A DNA stretch of 64,000 nt from Labrys sp. KNU-23. Lineage in GTDB: Bacteria; Pseudomonadota; Alphaproteobacteria; Rhizobiales; Labraceae. How positions within the stretch are numbered: the stretch's first letter is position 1; every line of letters begins with the position of its first letter. The notes beneath the pieces are model-generated. The model worked only from the letters and a program-made list of their open reading frames with translations. It did no database searches and was not told where the DNA came from. Shown here piece after piece: positions 28,310 through 37,738 of the stretch. The stretch is from assembly GCF_008330945.1 (NCBI RefSeq), contig NZ_CP043489.1, forward strand, positions 744,001 through 808,000, in the 5' to 3' direction. The position numbers and the translations under genes were made by a program.

Positions 28310-28931
28310 GTAACGTGAGGAAACCCTAACACTGCACTCGGCAACACTACTCATACCGCGAATATATCAAATATTCCTTAGCATTCATGCGCTTTTGCAC
28401 ACCAACTTTGTTCTACAACTTTCGAACAATCGCGTTTCCCCAAAGAGACACCAAGCTTGCGGGCAAGTTTCCGATTGCTTCCAGTCACCCGGCCATTCTA
28501 GCCTGACAAGACAAGCGTATAGGCCTCAATGTTGTTGTTTTTTTGTCCTACACAATCCCTCTCAGCGCATGGCGAGCAGGTCTTGCTGCATTGCAATATA
28601 AACTCTCAGGTTCAACCGAATACCCGGGCAGGTCTCCATGGCGACATGTGCGTCATGTCGGCAGAGTTTCACACTTCCATTGTGAATAACTGTCACATTA
28701 CCGAACAGTACAGGGTCGAACGCAGCTTCATTGTGTTGAAACTCCGTATCGCTTCGCTTATGGCGAGTGGACTGGGCGGCTTTCGATTCGGGCGAGATGT
28801 GCGTAAACGCACGCCACGCGTGATGATGGCCGGCTAGGGGTTCGCAGCCGGCGCATTCTCACCTGTGCCGCAGCACCACGGAGTTCTGGGCGGTCCAAAA
28901 CCGACCTTACACGGTGAGGAAAGGAAGCCCC
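28310..28931. other. Gene-free region, about 620 bases
   Basis: It is less GC-rich than the surroundings and has no credible open frame. The only structure I see is a perfect CGACATG-TGCGT-CATGTCG palindrome at 28642-28660, similar to the inner core of the repeats at 8568 and 13601. It presumably carries the promoters of the flanking divergent genes. Confidence 0.5.
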
Positions 28932-29222
28932 ATGAGAAAAATGTTGCTCGCCGCCGCTTTTGGCTCTCTCGCTCTCTCCCTGGCCGCCTGTGGCGGCAGC
29001 AGCTCGAACTGCACGGTGGAAGCCCTGCAGAAGAAGGGCAAGGATCTGCAGGAAGCCATGACGGCTGCCCTTACCAAGGATCCCTCCAAGGCAGCTACCA
29101 ACGCCCAGGCCTGGCAGCAGAAGGCGCAGGAACTGCTCACCAAGGCTCAGGCCGCCGGCAACAAGCCGACCGACGAGGTCTGCAAGGCCTATGACGAACT
29201 TATCGAAGTGGTCAAGAAGTAA
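28932..29222 (+). CDS. Small lipoprotein of unknown function
   Basis: The 96-residue precursor has a lipoprotein signal peptide with lipobox LAAC (cysteine at residue 20). The mature part is helical, rich in Lys, Ala and Gln, with a second cysteine pair (NCTVEAL and VCKAYDELI) that could form a disulfide. The family is not recognised. GGAAAGGAAG precedes the ATG, and a strong terminator follows the stop by 30 bases. Confidence 0.8.
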   Translation: MRKMLLAAAFGSLALSLAACGGSSSNCTVEALQKKGKDLQEAMTAALTKDPSKAATNAQAWQQKAQELLTKAQAAGNKPTDEVCKAYDELIEVVKK

Positions 29223-29252
29223 GCTTTCGCGGGCCTGATCTGGCCCTGCATG

Positions 29253-29283
29253 GCCCCGGAGCAAGCTCCGGGGCCGTTTTTAT
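29253..29283 (+). terminator. Intrinsic terminator of the small lipoprotein gene
   Basis: An 11-bp perfect stem GGCCCCGGAGC / GCTCCGGGGCC with an AA loop is followed by GTTTTTAT. Confidence 0.92.
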
Positions 29284-29349
29284 TGGTCGGATGAAAAGCC
29301 CTGGTTGCTCCCCTCCCCTGGCGATAGGCTTGGCGTCAGGAGGCTCGCC

Positions 29350-30117
29350 ATGCTTACCGATATTTTCGGCCTGACGGGACGGGTCGCGCTCGTCACCGGC
29401 TCCAGCCAGGGAATCGGCCTGGCCATCGCGCGCGGACTGGCCACAGCCGGCGCTGCCGTCATCCTCAACGGTCGCGACCAGACCAAGCTCGGTGCCGCCG
29501 CCGACCAGCTCACGCGCGAAGGCCTGACCGTGGAGACCGCGGTCTTCGACGTCACCGACCACGCGGGCGTGGAAACGGCCATCACCGCCATCGAGGCCCG
29601 CCATGGCCGCCTCGACATCCTGGTCAACAATGCTGGTATCCAGCGCCGCGCCCCCTTCGTAGACTTTCCGCTCGACGTCTTTCGCGACGTGCAATCCACC
29701 AATGTCGAGGGTGTCTTTCTGGTGGCGCAAGTCGCAGCGCGCGGCATGATCGCGCGGCGTTCGGGCAAGATCATCAACATCTGTTCGGTGATGAGCGAAC
29801 TCGGCCGTGCCAATATCGTACCTTATGTCGCGGCCAAGGGCGCCGTACGCATGATGACCAGAGCCCTGTGCGCCGAACTCGCCCGCCACAACATCCAGGT
29901 CAACGGCATTGGCCCGGGCTATATCGAAACCGAGCTCAACACGGCGCTGATGCAGGACGCTGCCTTCTCGACCTGGGTCGAGGCACGCACGCCTGCCGGT
30001 CGCTGGGGCAAGGTCGAGGAACTGGCCGGCGCCGCCATCTTCCTCGCCGGCAATGCCTCCAATTTCGTCAACGGCCACATTCTTTACGTCGACGGCGGGC
30101 TCACAGCCTGCGTCTGA
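29350..30117 (+). CDS. SDR oxidoreductase, gluconate 5-dehydrogenase-like
   Basis: The 255-residue short-chain dehydrogenase starts MLTDIFGLTGRVALVTGSSQGIG. NNAGIQRR, the active-site region NICSVMSELGR, and YVAAKGAVRMM (YxxxK) follow. The NNAGIQRRAPF and VNGIGPGYIETELN stretches are typical of gluconate 5-dehydrogenase / 2-deoxygluconate dehydrogenase-like enzymes. It is probably NADP-dependent sugar-acid oxidation. GTCAGGAGG lies eight bases before the ATG. Confidence 0.87.
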   Translation: MLTDIFGLTGRVALVTGSSQGIGLAIARGLATAGAAVILNGRDQTKLGAAADQLTREGLTVETAVFDVTDHAGVETAITAIEARHGRLDILVNNAGIQRRAPFVDFPLDVFRDVQSTNVEGVFLVAQVAARGMIARRSGKIINICSVMSELGRANIVPYVAAKGAVRMMTRALCAELARHNIQVNGIGPGYIETELNTALMQDAAFSTWVEARTPAGRWGKVEELAGAAIFLAGNASNFVNGHILYVDGGLTACV

Positions 30118-30131
30118 CCAGCCGGCATAAG

Positions 30132-31094
30132 CTATTTGCCGGACTGGACCGGCGCCGTCGCGGATGGCGGCGCCGCGGCCTGCCAGGCCGCCAGCAGGAC
30201 CCTGAAATTCGCCGCCGCCGCCGCTGCCTCCCGGCCGATTCCCGGTGTCATGGTACGAAATTCCAGCCGCGCACGCAGCCCCCCCTCGAGGCCGAGCGAA
30301 CCGACGCAATAATGCGGGCCGGTGACGGGCAGGCCGTCCACGTCGCAGGAAACCAGGAAGGGGGCGGCGGATCTGGCATCGCGCTCGAGCCAGATCCCAC
30401 CTGGATAGATGTCATAGTCGCCGTCCGGCTGTACGGGAGGCGGCGTGCCCGCTTTGGTCAGCCGCTCCTTCCAGACCTTGAAATTATCGAGGTCCGGAGC
30501 CTTGCTCTGAAACAAGCTCTCGCCCTGGAAAGAGGCTGGTTCGTAAAGCCCCACGGTGACGAGCGACCGCGACACCCCATTTTTCCGCTCCTCGCCGCTA
30601 CACAGGAAGCGCGAGGCCGCATCCCCGCTCCCCTTGCAGAACTCGGCCCGCCAGCTCGCCGCCACGCCGAAAGGCTTGTCCATCGCTTCCAGCGTGAGCA
30701 CAAACGCCTTGGCCGCCACTTCCGGTTGCGAACAGGCCCTCTCCAATCCGGCCTTGGTGGCGAAATTGATCTCCTCGCCGGGGCCTTCTCCCGTCACCAG
30801 CGTCAGGGCCGACGGGCCGGAAACACGCAGGCTGGTCTTGCCGAGCCTCACCTCGATCCCCTTGCGCAGGCAATCGGCGTAAGGCGTGGGCTGGGCCACG
30901 GGAGCGGGGGTGGGAGGCTGGCTCGCAGGACCTGCCGCTGGCGCCAGCTGCGGATTCGACGGCTCCGTGCCTGCCATCGCCGCTGCCATGACGGCCGACT
31001 GCGGCGCCGGGCTGTGCAGCACGAAGCCGCTAACCGACAACACCAGCCCGATCGTTCCAAGAGCCGCCAGGCCGATACGTTCGCGCGCTTCCAT
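30132..31094 (-). CDS. Single-pass membrane protein with periplasmic domain, unknown function
   Basis: I do not recognise the family. The 320-residue product has one membrane helix (about residues 7-28), a proline/alanine-rich linker (30-75) and a soluble periplasmic domain with seven or more cysteines. The ATG at 31094 has GGGAGAAACG upstream and is chosen over the long open frame to 31325. It converges with the SDR gene, leaving 14 bases between stops. Confidence 0.7.
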   Translation of the reverse strand: MEARERIGLAALGTIGLVLSVSGFVLHSPAPQSAVMAAAMAGTEPSNPQLAPAAGPASQPPTPAPVAQPTPYADCLRKGIEVRLGKTSLRVSGPSALTLVTGEGPGEEINFATKAGLERACSQPEVAAKAFVLTLEAMDKPFGVAASWRAEFCKGSGDAASRFLCSGEERKNGVSRSLVTVGLYEPASFQGESLFQSKAPDLDNFKVWKERLTKAGTPPPVQPDGDYDIYPGGIWLERDARSAAPFLVSCDVDGLPVTGPHYCVGSLGLEGGLRARLEFRTMTPGIGREAAAAAANFRVLLAAWQAAAPPSATAPVQSGK

Positions 31095-31330
31095 CGTTTC
31101 TCCCGAACCGAACATCGCCCCGCGGGACTGGTTCTTTACACCCGCGCAATAAGGCAAAAACAGGGGAAATGCCACCGAGGCGATATCCTCGATCCCCCAT
31201 CGGCCGCCGGAAAGGTAAACATCGCGCGGGAATATCGCCGAATGGGCGTTGCCAACGGCATAGCGGCTTCTCACATTGAGCGGATGCGGCATTCCCAAGG
31301 CCGCGTCCGTCCGAGGATCCCTCACCGCCC

Positions 31331-31876
31331 ATGACGCTCAAGCGCCTCGTCCTCCTGCCGTTGCAGGTCCTCCTTGCGATCCTGGTGATCATCGACGAAT
31401 TGGCCAGGCCGATCTACGGGCCGTTGATCCGCCGTTTCGCCGCGCTGCGCCTCGTCGAAATGGGGGAGCGTGCGGTCGCCGGCCTGCCGCGTTTCGTCAT
31501 CCTGATTCTCCTGGCGGTGCCTATGGCCGTGGCCGAGCCGCTGAAGATCTACAGCCTTTTGCTTCTGGGCCAAGGCAGGCTGGTCCAAGGCCTTCTCGTC
31601 CTGGCCGTCGCCTACCTTGCCAGCTTCCTGCTGATCGAGCGCATCTACGTCGCCGGCAAACCCAAGCTGATGACCATAGGCTGGTTCGCCTGGCTCATGA
31701 ATCTGATCGACTGGGTCCGCCGGACGCTGCTCGACTGGCTGAAACGCACCCCCGTCTGGGCGATGGTAACCGCGGCCCGCAGCTTTGCCGCCCGCGTCGT
31801 TACCGTATTTCGGAACGCCGTCTCGCAAAGGCGTGGAGAATCCTCCAGGCACCCGAGCGAAACGGATTCGCGCTGA
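31331..31876 (+). CDS. Membrane protein of unknown function
   Basis: The 181-residue protein has three predicted helices (about 8-30, 52-78 and 82-102) and a basic, tryptophan-containing C-terminal tail (residues 110-181). The pattern MTLKRLVLLPLQVLLAILVIIDELARPIY followed by ALRLVEMGERAV resembles short uncharacterised rhizobial inner-membrane proteins. No function can be assigned. Confidence 0.7.
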   Translation: MTLKRLVLLPLQVLLAILVIIDELARPIYGPLIRRFAALRLVEMGERAVAGLPRFVILILLAVPMAVAEPLKIYSLLLLGQGRLVQGLLVLAVAYLASFLLIERIYVAGKPKLMTIGWFAWLMNLIDWVRRTLLDWLKRTPVWAMVTAARSFAARVVTVFRNAVSQRRGESSRHPSETDSR

Positions 31877-32030
31877 ACGCCAACCTGTGCATTCGATCAG
31901 CCTGCTGACGGCGGACGGGACGACCTTCCGCGCACGCGGCCCAGCCGGCGGCCTTGAAGCGCACCCGTACAACTTCAGTCCACCATCTGTCCTGACGCAG
32001 GCCCCAGATAAGACGGCATTATTTGCCCGC

Positions 32031-32103
32031 TTTAGAATAAATCTAAAAATAAATCCTGAGTTGCACAATTTAGAATTACTATGAACTATAATTTAGAATT
32101 ACT
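32031..32103. promoter_or_regulatory. Irr-like iron control sites upstream of efeU
   Basis: TTTAGAATAAATCTAAA (32031-32047) is a near-perfect inverted repeat close to the iron control element bound by Irr in Rhizobiales as I remember it (TTTAGAA-N3-TTCTAAA). Two identical AATTTAGAATTACT direct repeats follow at 32067-32080 and 32090-32103. The region is AT-rich and ends about 120 bases before efeU. The remaining gap between 31877 and 32225 holds no gene. Confidence 0.65.
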
Positions 32104-32225
32104 CTTATCTTTGATCCGTAACGGTTTTCTGCGTCACAGCCCCTTGTTCATCAGAATTGAACGCGTGTAATAGCTTGCCGATTGTTAATCTTGCATCGGC
32201 TGTGGGGGCGCGCAGGAACGACACC

Positions 32226-33065
32226 ATGCTCGTACCATTTCTCATCATGCTCCGGGAGGGCATCGAGGCAGCGCTGATCGTCGGCATCGTTGCGAGCTAT
32301 CTGCGTGTCACCGGGCGGAGCGCCTGGATGCCGGCTGTGTGGTGCGGCATCATCCTGGCGGTCGGCCTGTCGTTTTCGGTCTTCATCGCGCTTCACGCTG
32401 CCAGCGCCGAATTTCCGCAGCGCACCCAGGAACTGTTCGAGGCCGTGGTCGGCCTGATCGCGGTCTGCCTCTTGACCGCCATGGTATTCTGGATGGTGCG
32501 GGCCTCGCGCAGCATCAAGGCCGAGTTGCAGCACTCAGTCGATGCTGCCCTGGCTTCATCGGATCATCAGGGCCTCGCGCTCGTCGGCATGGTCTTCCTT
32601 GCCGTTGCCCGTGAGGGACTGGAATCCGCCTTCTTCCTGCTGGCGACCTTCGAGCAGAATGTCGGCTACGGCGCACCGATCGGTGCCGGCCTTGGCCTCG
32701 TCTGCTCCGTTGTCTTCGGCGTCGCGCTCTATTATGGCGGCGCCCGCCTCAATCTGCGCCTGTTCTTCCGCTGGACCAGCATCCTGATCATCTTCGTGGC
32801 CGCCGGCCTGGTGGCAACCGCGGTGCGCTCGCTGCACGAGGCCGGCCTGTGGAACCATCTGCAGGGCATCGCCTTCGACATCTCCGGCATCCTGCCCGGC
32901 GACAGTGCGCTCGGCACGGTGCTCGGCGGCCTGTTCGGCTATCACGACACGCCGACCCATGGCGAGGTGATTGCCTATCTCCTCTATCTCATCCCGGCGC
33001 TGTTCCTGTTCCTGATGGCGCCGACCTCCCCGTCCCCATCCAATTCGAAGGCCGCACGATCGTGA
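32226..33065 (+). CDS. efeU: Ferrous iron permease EfeU (FTR1 family)
   Basis: This is the inner-membrane iron channel of the EfeUOB system. The 279-residue protein has seven membrane helices and both REGxE iron-binding motifs: REGIEAAL near residue 10 and REGLESAFF in helix 4. The ATG at 32226 has AGGAACG upstream. It overlaps the next gene by four bases (GTGA), so efeU and efeO are coupled. The Irr-like sites upstream fit iron-regulated expression. Confidence 0.95.
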   Translation: MLVPFLIMLREGIEAALIVGIVASYLRVTGRSAWMPAVWCGIILAVGLSFSVFIALHAASAEFPQRTQELFEAVVGLIAVCLLTAMVFWMVRASRSIKAELQHSVDAALASSDHQGLALVGMVFLAVAREGLESAFFLLATFEQNVGYGAPIGAGLGLVCSVVFGVALYYGGARLNLRLFFRWTSILIIFVAAGLVATAVRSLHEAGLWNHLQGIAFDISGILPGDSALGTVLGGLFGYHDTPTHGEVIAYLLYLIPALFLFLMAPTSPSPSNSKAARS

Positions 33066-34231
33066 CAGCCCCGCGCATCAATTATCCGGCTGTCGGGGCC
33101 GGCATGCTCGCCCTCATCGTGGCGGTGGGCGTCGGCACCTATTTCCTGGTCGCCAGGCAGCCAGGCGCCGATGGGCCCAAGACCGGCGACGCCGTCGCCA
33201 TCGCCGTCACTGCCACCGCCTGCGAACCGAACGAACTGACGATCCCGGAGGGGCGCACCACCTTCGCCATCACCAACAAGAGCAACCGGGTGATGGAATG
33301 GGAGATCCTGCAAGGCGTGATGGTGGTGGAAGAGCGCGAGAACATCGCGCCCGGCTTTACCCAGAAGCTGACCGCTAGGCTCGAGCCGGGCGACTACGAG
33401 ATCGCCTGCGGCCTGCTGACCAATCCCCGCGGCAAGCTCAAGGTGACAGCGCTCGCCAATGCCCCCAAGGAAGTCAAGCCGAGCCTGACACAGCTGATCG
33501 GACCGCTTGCCGAATACAAGGTCTTTGTCACCCTGGAGGTCGACGACCTGGTCGACGCCACCAAGGCCTTCACCGACGCGATCAAGGCCGGCGACCTCGC
33601 CAAGGCTCGCGAACTCTATGCGTCGACCCGCCAATCCTATGAGCGCATCGAGCCGGTGGCAGAGTTGTTCTCCGATCTCGACAAATCGATCGACGCCCGC
33701 GCCGATCTGTTCGAGAAGCTGGAGGCTGACCCGGCTTTCACCGGTTTCCATCGCCTCGAATATGGCCTGTTCAAGCAGGGCAGCACCGACGGGCTCGCGT
33801 CCTTCGCCGACAAATTGCTGGCCGATGTCACCGAATTGCAGAAGCGGGTTTCGACCCTGGTCGTCCCGCCTTCCAAGATGGTGGGCGGGGCCGCGGTACT
33901 CATCGAGGAAGTTGCCTCCAACAAGATCTCCGGCGAGGAGGATCGCTACAGCCGCACGGATCTGTGGGACTTCCAGGCCAATATCGATGGCGCCCGCAAG
34001 ATCGTCGAACTGCTCGCGCCCCTGACCACCAAGGCGGACGCGGCACGCCAGAAGAGCATCGACGACAATTTCGCTGCCGTGAACGCCATCCTCGCCAAAT
34101 ACCGCACGCCCGATGGCGGCTTCAAATCCTATGACGCCCTGAGCCAGGACGATCGCGTGGCCCTGCAAAAGCCGGTGACGACGCTGGCCGAAAGCCTGTC
34201 GACGCTGCGCGGCACGCTGGGCCTCGACTGA
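33062..34231 (+). CDS. efeO: Iron uptake protein EfeO (cupredoxin + M75 domains)
   Basis: The 389-residue protein is periplasmic, anchored by an N-terminal helix (about 10-30). Residues 40-130 form a cupredoxin domain (ACEPNELTIPEGRTTFAI) and residues 145-389 an imelysin/M75 domain with the metal motif in GFHRLEYGLF (HxxE). EfeO is thought to bind ferrous iron and pass it to EfeU. The GTG start at 33062 overlaps the efeU stop. Confidence 0.93.
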   Translation: MTAPRINYPAVGAGMLALIVAVGVGTYFLVARQPGADGPKTGDAVAIAVTATACEPNELTIPEGRTTFAITNKSNRVMEWEILQGVMVVEERENIAPGFTQKLTARLEPGDYEIACGLLTNPRGKLKVTALANAPKEVKPSLTQLIGPLAEYKVFVTLEVDDLVDATKAFTDAIKAGDLAKARELYASTRQSYERIEPVAELFSDLDKSIDARADLFEKLEADPAFTGFHRLEYGLFKQGSTDGLASFADKLLADVTELQKRVSTLVVPPSKMVGGAAVLIEEVASNKISGEEDRYSRTDLWDFQANIDGARKIVELLAPLTTKADAARQKSIDDNFAAVNAILAKYRTPDGGFKSYDALSQDDRVALQKPVTTLAESLSTLRGTLGLD

Positions 34232-34244
34232 AGGGGAAGGAACA

Positions 34245-35537
34245 ATGACCGACAAGACCCCCCACCCGCCCCAATCCGATACGAACGCCCCCCGCTCCCC
34301 CGGCCGGCGCTCCATGCTGCTGGGCCTCGGTGCAGCCGGCGGCGGCGCGCTGCTCGCCACCCTGCCGGGCAAGCAGGCAGCCGCCGAGGAAGTTGGTTCA
34401 AGCGGCCATCTCAGCGACCGTGTGACCTATCTCGGCGCCCATCAGGCCGGCGTCACCACCGACCGCCCACCAATGGGGCTGGTGGTTGCCTTCAACATCC
34501 TTGCCACCACGCGCACCGATCTCGAACGCCTGTTCCGCGTCCTCACGGATCGCATCGCCTTCCTGACCCAGGGCGGCACGCCGCCGGTGATCGATCCCAA
34601 GTTCCCTCCCCCCGATTCCGGGCTGATGGGCCCGGTGGTCTCCCCCGACAATCTCACCATCACCGTGGGGGTGGGTGCCTCGTTGTTCGACCAGCGCTTC
34701 GGGCTCGCCGACAAGAAGCCGCGGCAGTTGATCAAGATGCCGCAATTTACCAATGACGCGCTCTCGGCCGAATTGTGCCACGGCGATCTGATGCTCCAGA
34801 TCTGCTCGAACACCGCCGACAGCAACCTGCATGCCGTGCGCGATATCGTGAAGAACACGCCCGATCTGCTGATGCTGCGCTGGAAACAGGAAGGCTTCGT
34901 GCCGCCGCCGCGCGCCGTCGGCGAAACCCAGTCGGCACCGCGCAACCTGCTCGGCTTCAAGGACGGCACGGCCAATCCGGACCACAAGGACGAGGCCGAG
35001 ATGAACCGCCTCGTCTGGGTGCAGCAAGGCACCTCCGAACCCGCCTGGGCGACGGGCGGCAGTTATGGCGTCGTGCGCATCATCCGCAATTTCGTCGAGC
35101 GCTGGGACCGCACCCCGCTCGGCGAACAGGAAGCCATCATGGGCCGGCACAAGCCGAATGGCGCTCCGCTCGGCATGAAAATCGAAGCCGACATCCCCGC
35201 CTATCATGACGACCCGGAAGGCAAGCGCACACCGCTGGACGCGCATATCCGGCTCGCCAATCCGCGCACGCCGGATTCGCGCAAGAACCTGATCCTGCGC
35301 CGTCCCTTCAACTACTCCAACGGCATCACCAAATCGGGCCAACTCGACATGGGGCTGCTCTTCATCTGCTTCCAATCCGATCTGGAAGCCGGCTTTGCCA
35401 CGGTCCAGCAACGCCTGAACGGCGAACCGCTGGAGGAATATATCAAGCCGGTCGGCGGCGGCTATTTCTTCATCCTGCCCGGCATTCCCGACAAGACAGC
35501 ATTTCTCGGCCAGTCCCTGCTGGCGGAGACCGCGTGA
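34245..35537 (+). CDS. efeB: DyP-type heme peroxidase/deferrochelatase EfeB
   Basis: The 430-residue protein starts with a twin-arginine signal (PGRRSMLLGLG) and so is exported folded with heme. The DyP signature GFKDGTANP (GxxDG), the RNFVERWDRT segment and the distal-proximal residues in NPRTPDSRKNLILRRPFNY are present. In EfeUOB systems it oxidises ferrous iron or releases iron from heme in the periplasm. It lies 13 bases after efeO and 37 before the next gene, in one operon. Confidence 0.95.
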   Translation: MTDKTPHPPQSDTNAPRSPGRRSMLLGLGAAGGGALLATLPGKQAAAEEVGSSGHLSDRVTYLGAHQAGVTTDRPPMGLVVAFNILATTRTDLERLFRVLTDRIAFLTQGGTPPVIDPKFPPPDSGLMGPVVSPDNLTITVGVGASLFDQRFGLADKKPRQLIKMPQFTNDALSAELCHGDLMLQICSNTADSNLHAVRDIVKNTPDLLMLRWKQEGFVPPPRAVGETQSAPRNLLGFKDGTANPDHKDEAEMNRLVWVQQGTSEPAWATGGSYGVVRIIRNFVERWDRTPLGEQEAIMGRHKPNGAPLGMKIEADIPAYHDDPEGKRTPLDAHIRLANPRTPDSRKNLILRRPFNYSNGITKSGQLDMGLLFICFQSDLEAGFATVQQRLNGEPLEEYIKPVGGGYFFILPGIPDKTAFLGQSLLAETA

Positions 35538-35574
35538 ACGATCCTTCAACCTTGAACTGAAGAGAGAGAAAAAC

Positions 35575-36405
35575 ATGACACAACTCAAATGGCGCATGCT
35601 GCTCGGCGCCGCGGTCATCGGCCTTGCCACGAGCGCCAGCGCAAACGCGCCGGCCGTCTCCCCGCTGGACCTGGTTCAGCCCGTGGCCGACTACAAGGTC
35701 TTCATCTCCAAGGGCGTCAAGAAGCTGGTGGAGGATACCGCCAAGTTCACGGCCGCGGTCAAGGCCGGCGATCTGAAGAAGGCCCAGGCCCTCTACGCGC
35801 CCACCCGCGTCCATTACGAATTGATCGAGCCGGTCGCCGAACTCTTCTCCGATCTCGACGGCAGCATCGATTCCCGCGCCGACGACCATGAAAAGAAGGA
35901 AGCCGACGACGCTTTCACCGGCTTCCACCGCCTTGAATACGGCCTGTTCGAGAAGAAGAGCACCGAGGGTCTCGCCTCCTTCGCCGACAAGCTGAATACC
36001 GATGTCGTGGACCTGCAAAAGCGCATCGCCGGCCTCACCATTCCGCCCGAGAAGATGGTCGGCGGTGCCGCCGCGCTGATCGAGGAAGTCGGCGCCACCA
36101 AGATCACCGGCGAAGAAGATCGCTACAGCCACACCGATCTGTGGGACTTCAAGGCCAATGTCGATGGCGCCCGCAAGATCGTCGAGCTGCTCCACCCGCT
36201 GACGGTGAAGGCCGACAAGGACTTGTCGCAGAAGATCCACGCGAATTTCGAAACCGTCGAGAAGATCCTGGCCAAGTACAAGACCAAGGACGGCTACGAG
36301 ACCTACGATAAGCTGACGCCGGAAGACCGTACGGCCCTGCAGGGTCCGATCACCACACTGGCGGAAGATCTTTCCAAGCTGCGCGGCACGCTCGGCTTGA
36401 ACTGA
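35575..36405 (+). CDS. EfeO/EfeM-like periplasmic M75 protein
   Basis: The 276-residue protein has a signal peptide (cleavage near ASA-NA) and only the M75 domain, without cupredoxin. It keeps the HxxE motif in GFHRLEYGLF. It is very similar along its length to the C-terminal domain of the upstream EfeO; for example EPVAELFSDLD, MVGGAAxLIEEV and LRGTLGL recur. It is probably an EfeM-type iron-binding partner of the same operon. No lipobox is present. Confidence 0.9.
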   Translation: MTQLKWRMLLGAAVIGLATSASANAPAVSPLDLVQPVADYKVFISKGVKKLVEDTAKFTAAVKAGDLKKAQALYAPTRVHYELIEPVAELFSDLDGSIDSRADDHEKKEADDAFTGFHRLEYGLFEKKSTEGLASFADKLNTDVVDLQKRIAGLTIPPEKMVGGAAALIEEVGATKITGEEDRYSHTDLWDFKANVDGARKIVELLHPLTVKADKDLSQKIHANFETVEKILAKYKTKDGYETYDKLTPEDRTALQGPITTLAEDLSKLRGTLGLN

Positions 36406-36466
36406 CATCTTGGCCTGAATTGAGATCTTGGCCATAACCGGGATCTAGAGCAGAAGCTCCATCGGA

Positions 36467-36488
36467 CGGCGGGTCTTCGGACCCGCCG
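36467..36488. terminator. UUCG-capped hairpin after the efe operon
   Basis: A 9-bp perfect stem CGGCGGGTC / GACCCGCCG with TTCG loop lies between convergent genes. Its central 20 bases equal those at 17534-17553. There is no U-run on either strand. Confidence 0.55.
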
Positions 36489-36526
36489 CTCGCCCAACGG
36501 ATAGCGGCCCCCCGATCGGAGCTGCC

Positions 36527-37738
36527 TTACTTATCGAGCAGTTCGATCGAGCGGCTCAACATCACCTTGCGACCGCCGACATTGTCCTTCAGCAGGACTT
36601 CGATGCGATAGGGGCCCGGCTTGTCGCCCGGCTCGAAATGAATGGAAAGAGTCGAGCGGCTGTCGACCAGGTTGAAGCGGCCGCCAACCTTGTCCTTGAG
36701 CGCCGTCACGCCTTGCTGCGTCGAACGCGGATCGACCGAACCATCGGGCCCGGTCACCTTGATGTCATAGCTGACATCGGCGGAGAGGTCCTTGTGCAGG
36801 CCCATGCCGGAAAACAGCACGGTCACGCCGATGGTGTCGCCCCGGCGGGCCTGCGGCATTGCTCCGCTCAGGGCTATCGCTTCGGAGGCGTTGCCATCCG
36901 TCGCGGGCGTATCCGGCAGTTTGAGCATGGCGATGGTACCGGAAAAATCACCGTCACGGTCCGGAGCCGGCTTGTAGGCTACGCTTCTGGTGGCCAACAA
37001 GGTGTCGAGCGCCTGCTTGTAGGGACCCGAGGCTTCTCCGGCCCGCTGCACCAGATAACGTTCCAGCACCTCGTGCTGGCGCACATTATAGGCAAGGCCT
37101 TGCGCCGCATTGATGCGGATCGATTTGTCGAGTTCGTTGCTGCCGGTCAGCGGCTTGCGCGGATCGATCGCATCCACCAAAGCCGCCAGGAAGCCGGGAT
37201 TGCCGGTTGCGAAGAAGGCGCCCCATTTGAGATCCATCTCCACCGGCCGGCTCGGCGCCAACGTGTAGAGATTGCCGGGCCTGTCCCTGAGAAAGCCGGG
37301 CTCCTCATGGAACAGCGAGGCAATCAGGCCGGTATTGCCCGACTGCCACAGTGCGAAGATGAGAACCGACTTGCTATCAGCCGGATAGTCGGCGCCGGAT
37401 CCGATCCAGCCTTCCACACGTGCACGGTTCTGCACGAACAGCATGGAGAAAAAGCCGGCCAGCGTAGCGCGCGACAGACCGGTCCGGGAGATCGCCTCCG
37501 AATTCCTCAGAGCGGCGAACACGTCGGGCACTGCAGCAAGATCGTTGCGCACATAGAAGAAGACGATAGTCTCGGCGAGCTTGATGTCGGCGGCGCTTGG
37601 CAGGGCCTTCGCCTTGGCCGGTGGCGGCGGCAGGGCCGGCAATGCCGGCCGCTGGGGCGATGGAGGCGAAGAGTTTTGTGCCGCGGCAGGCGCGAAGCAA
37701 AAGCCCACCAGAACGAATGCCAGCAGCAAAGTGCGCAT
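36527..37738 (-). CDS. Secreted protein of unknown function
   Basis: The 403-residue product has a signal peptide (MRTLLLAFVLVGFCFAPAAA), a proline-rich segment after it, a helical middle region and a C-terminal beta-rich domain (about 310-403) containing YDIKVTGPDGSV and PGPYRIEVLLKDNV, which look like an immunoglobulin-like fold. I do not recognise the family. An ATG 15 bases upstream (37753) is an alternative start. It converges with the efe operon. Confidence 0.75.
   Translation of the reverse strand: MRTLLLAFVLVGFCFAPAAAQNSSPPSPQRPALPALPPPPAKAKALPSAADIKLAETIVFFYVRNDLAAVPDVFAALRNSEAISRTGLSRATLAGFFSMLFVQNRARVEGWIGSGADYPADSKSVLIFALWQSGNTGLIASLFHEEPGFLRDRPGNLYTLAPSRPVEMDLKWGAFFATGNPGFLAALVDAIDPRKPLTGSNELDKSIRINAAQGLAYNVRQHEVLERYLVQRAGEASGPYKQALDTLLATRSVAYKPAPDRDGDFSGTIAMLKLPDTPATDGNASEAIALSGAMPQARRGDTIGVTVLFSGMGLHKDLSADVSYDIKVTGPDGSVDPRSTQQGVTALKDKVGGRFNLVDSRSTLSIHFEPGDKPGPYRIEVLLKDNVGGRKVMLSRSIELLDK

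Noticed and set aside
28642..28660. CGACATG palindrome as a third full copy of the GCGGACATC repeat
   Set aside because: The inner core is similar but the outer 9-bp arms are missing, so it is not counted as a family member.
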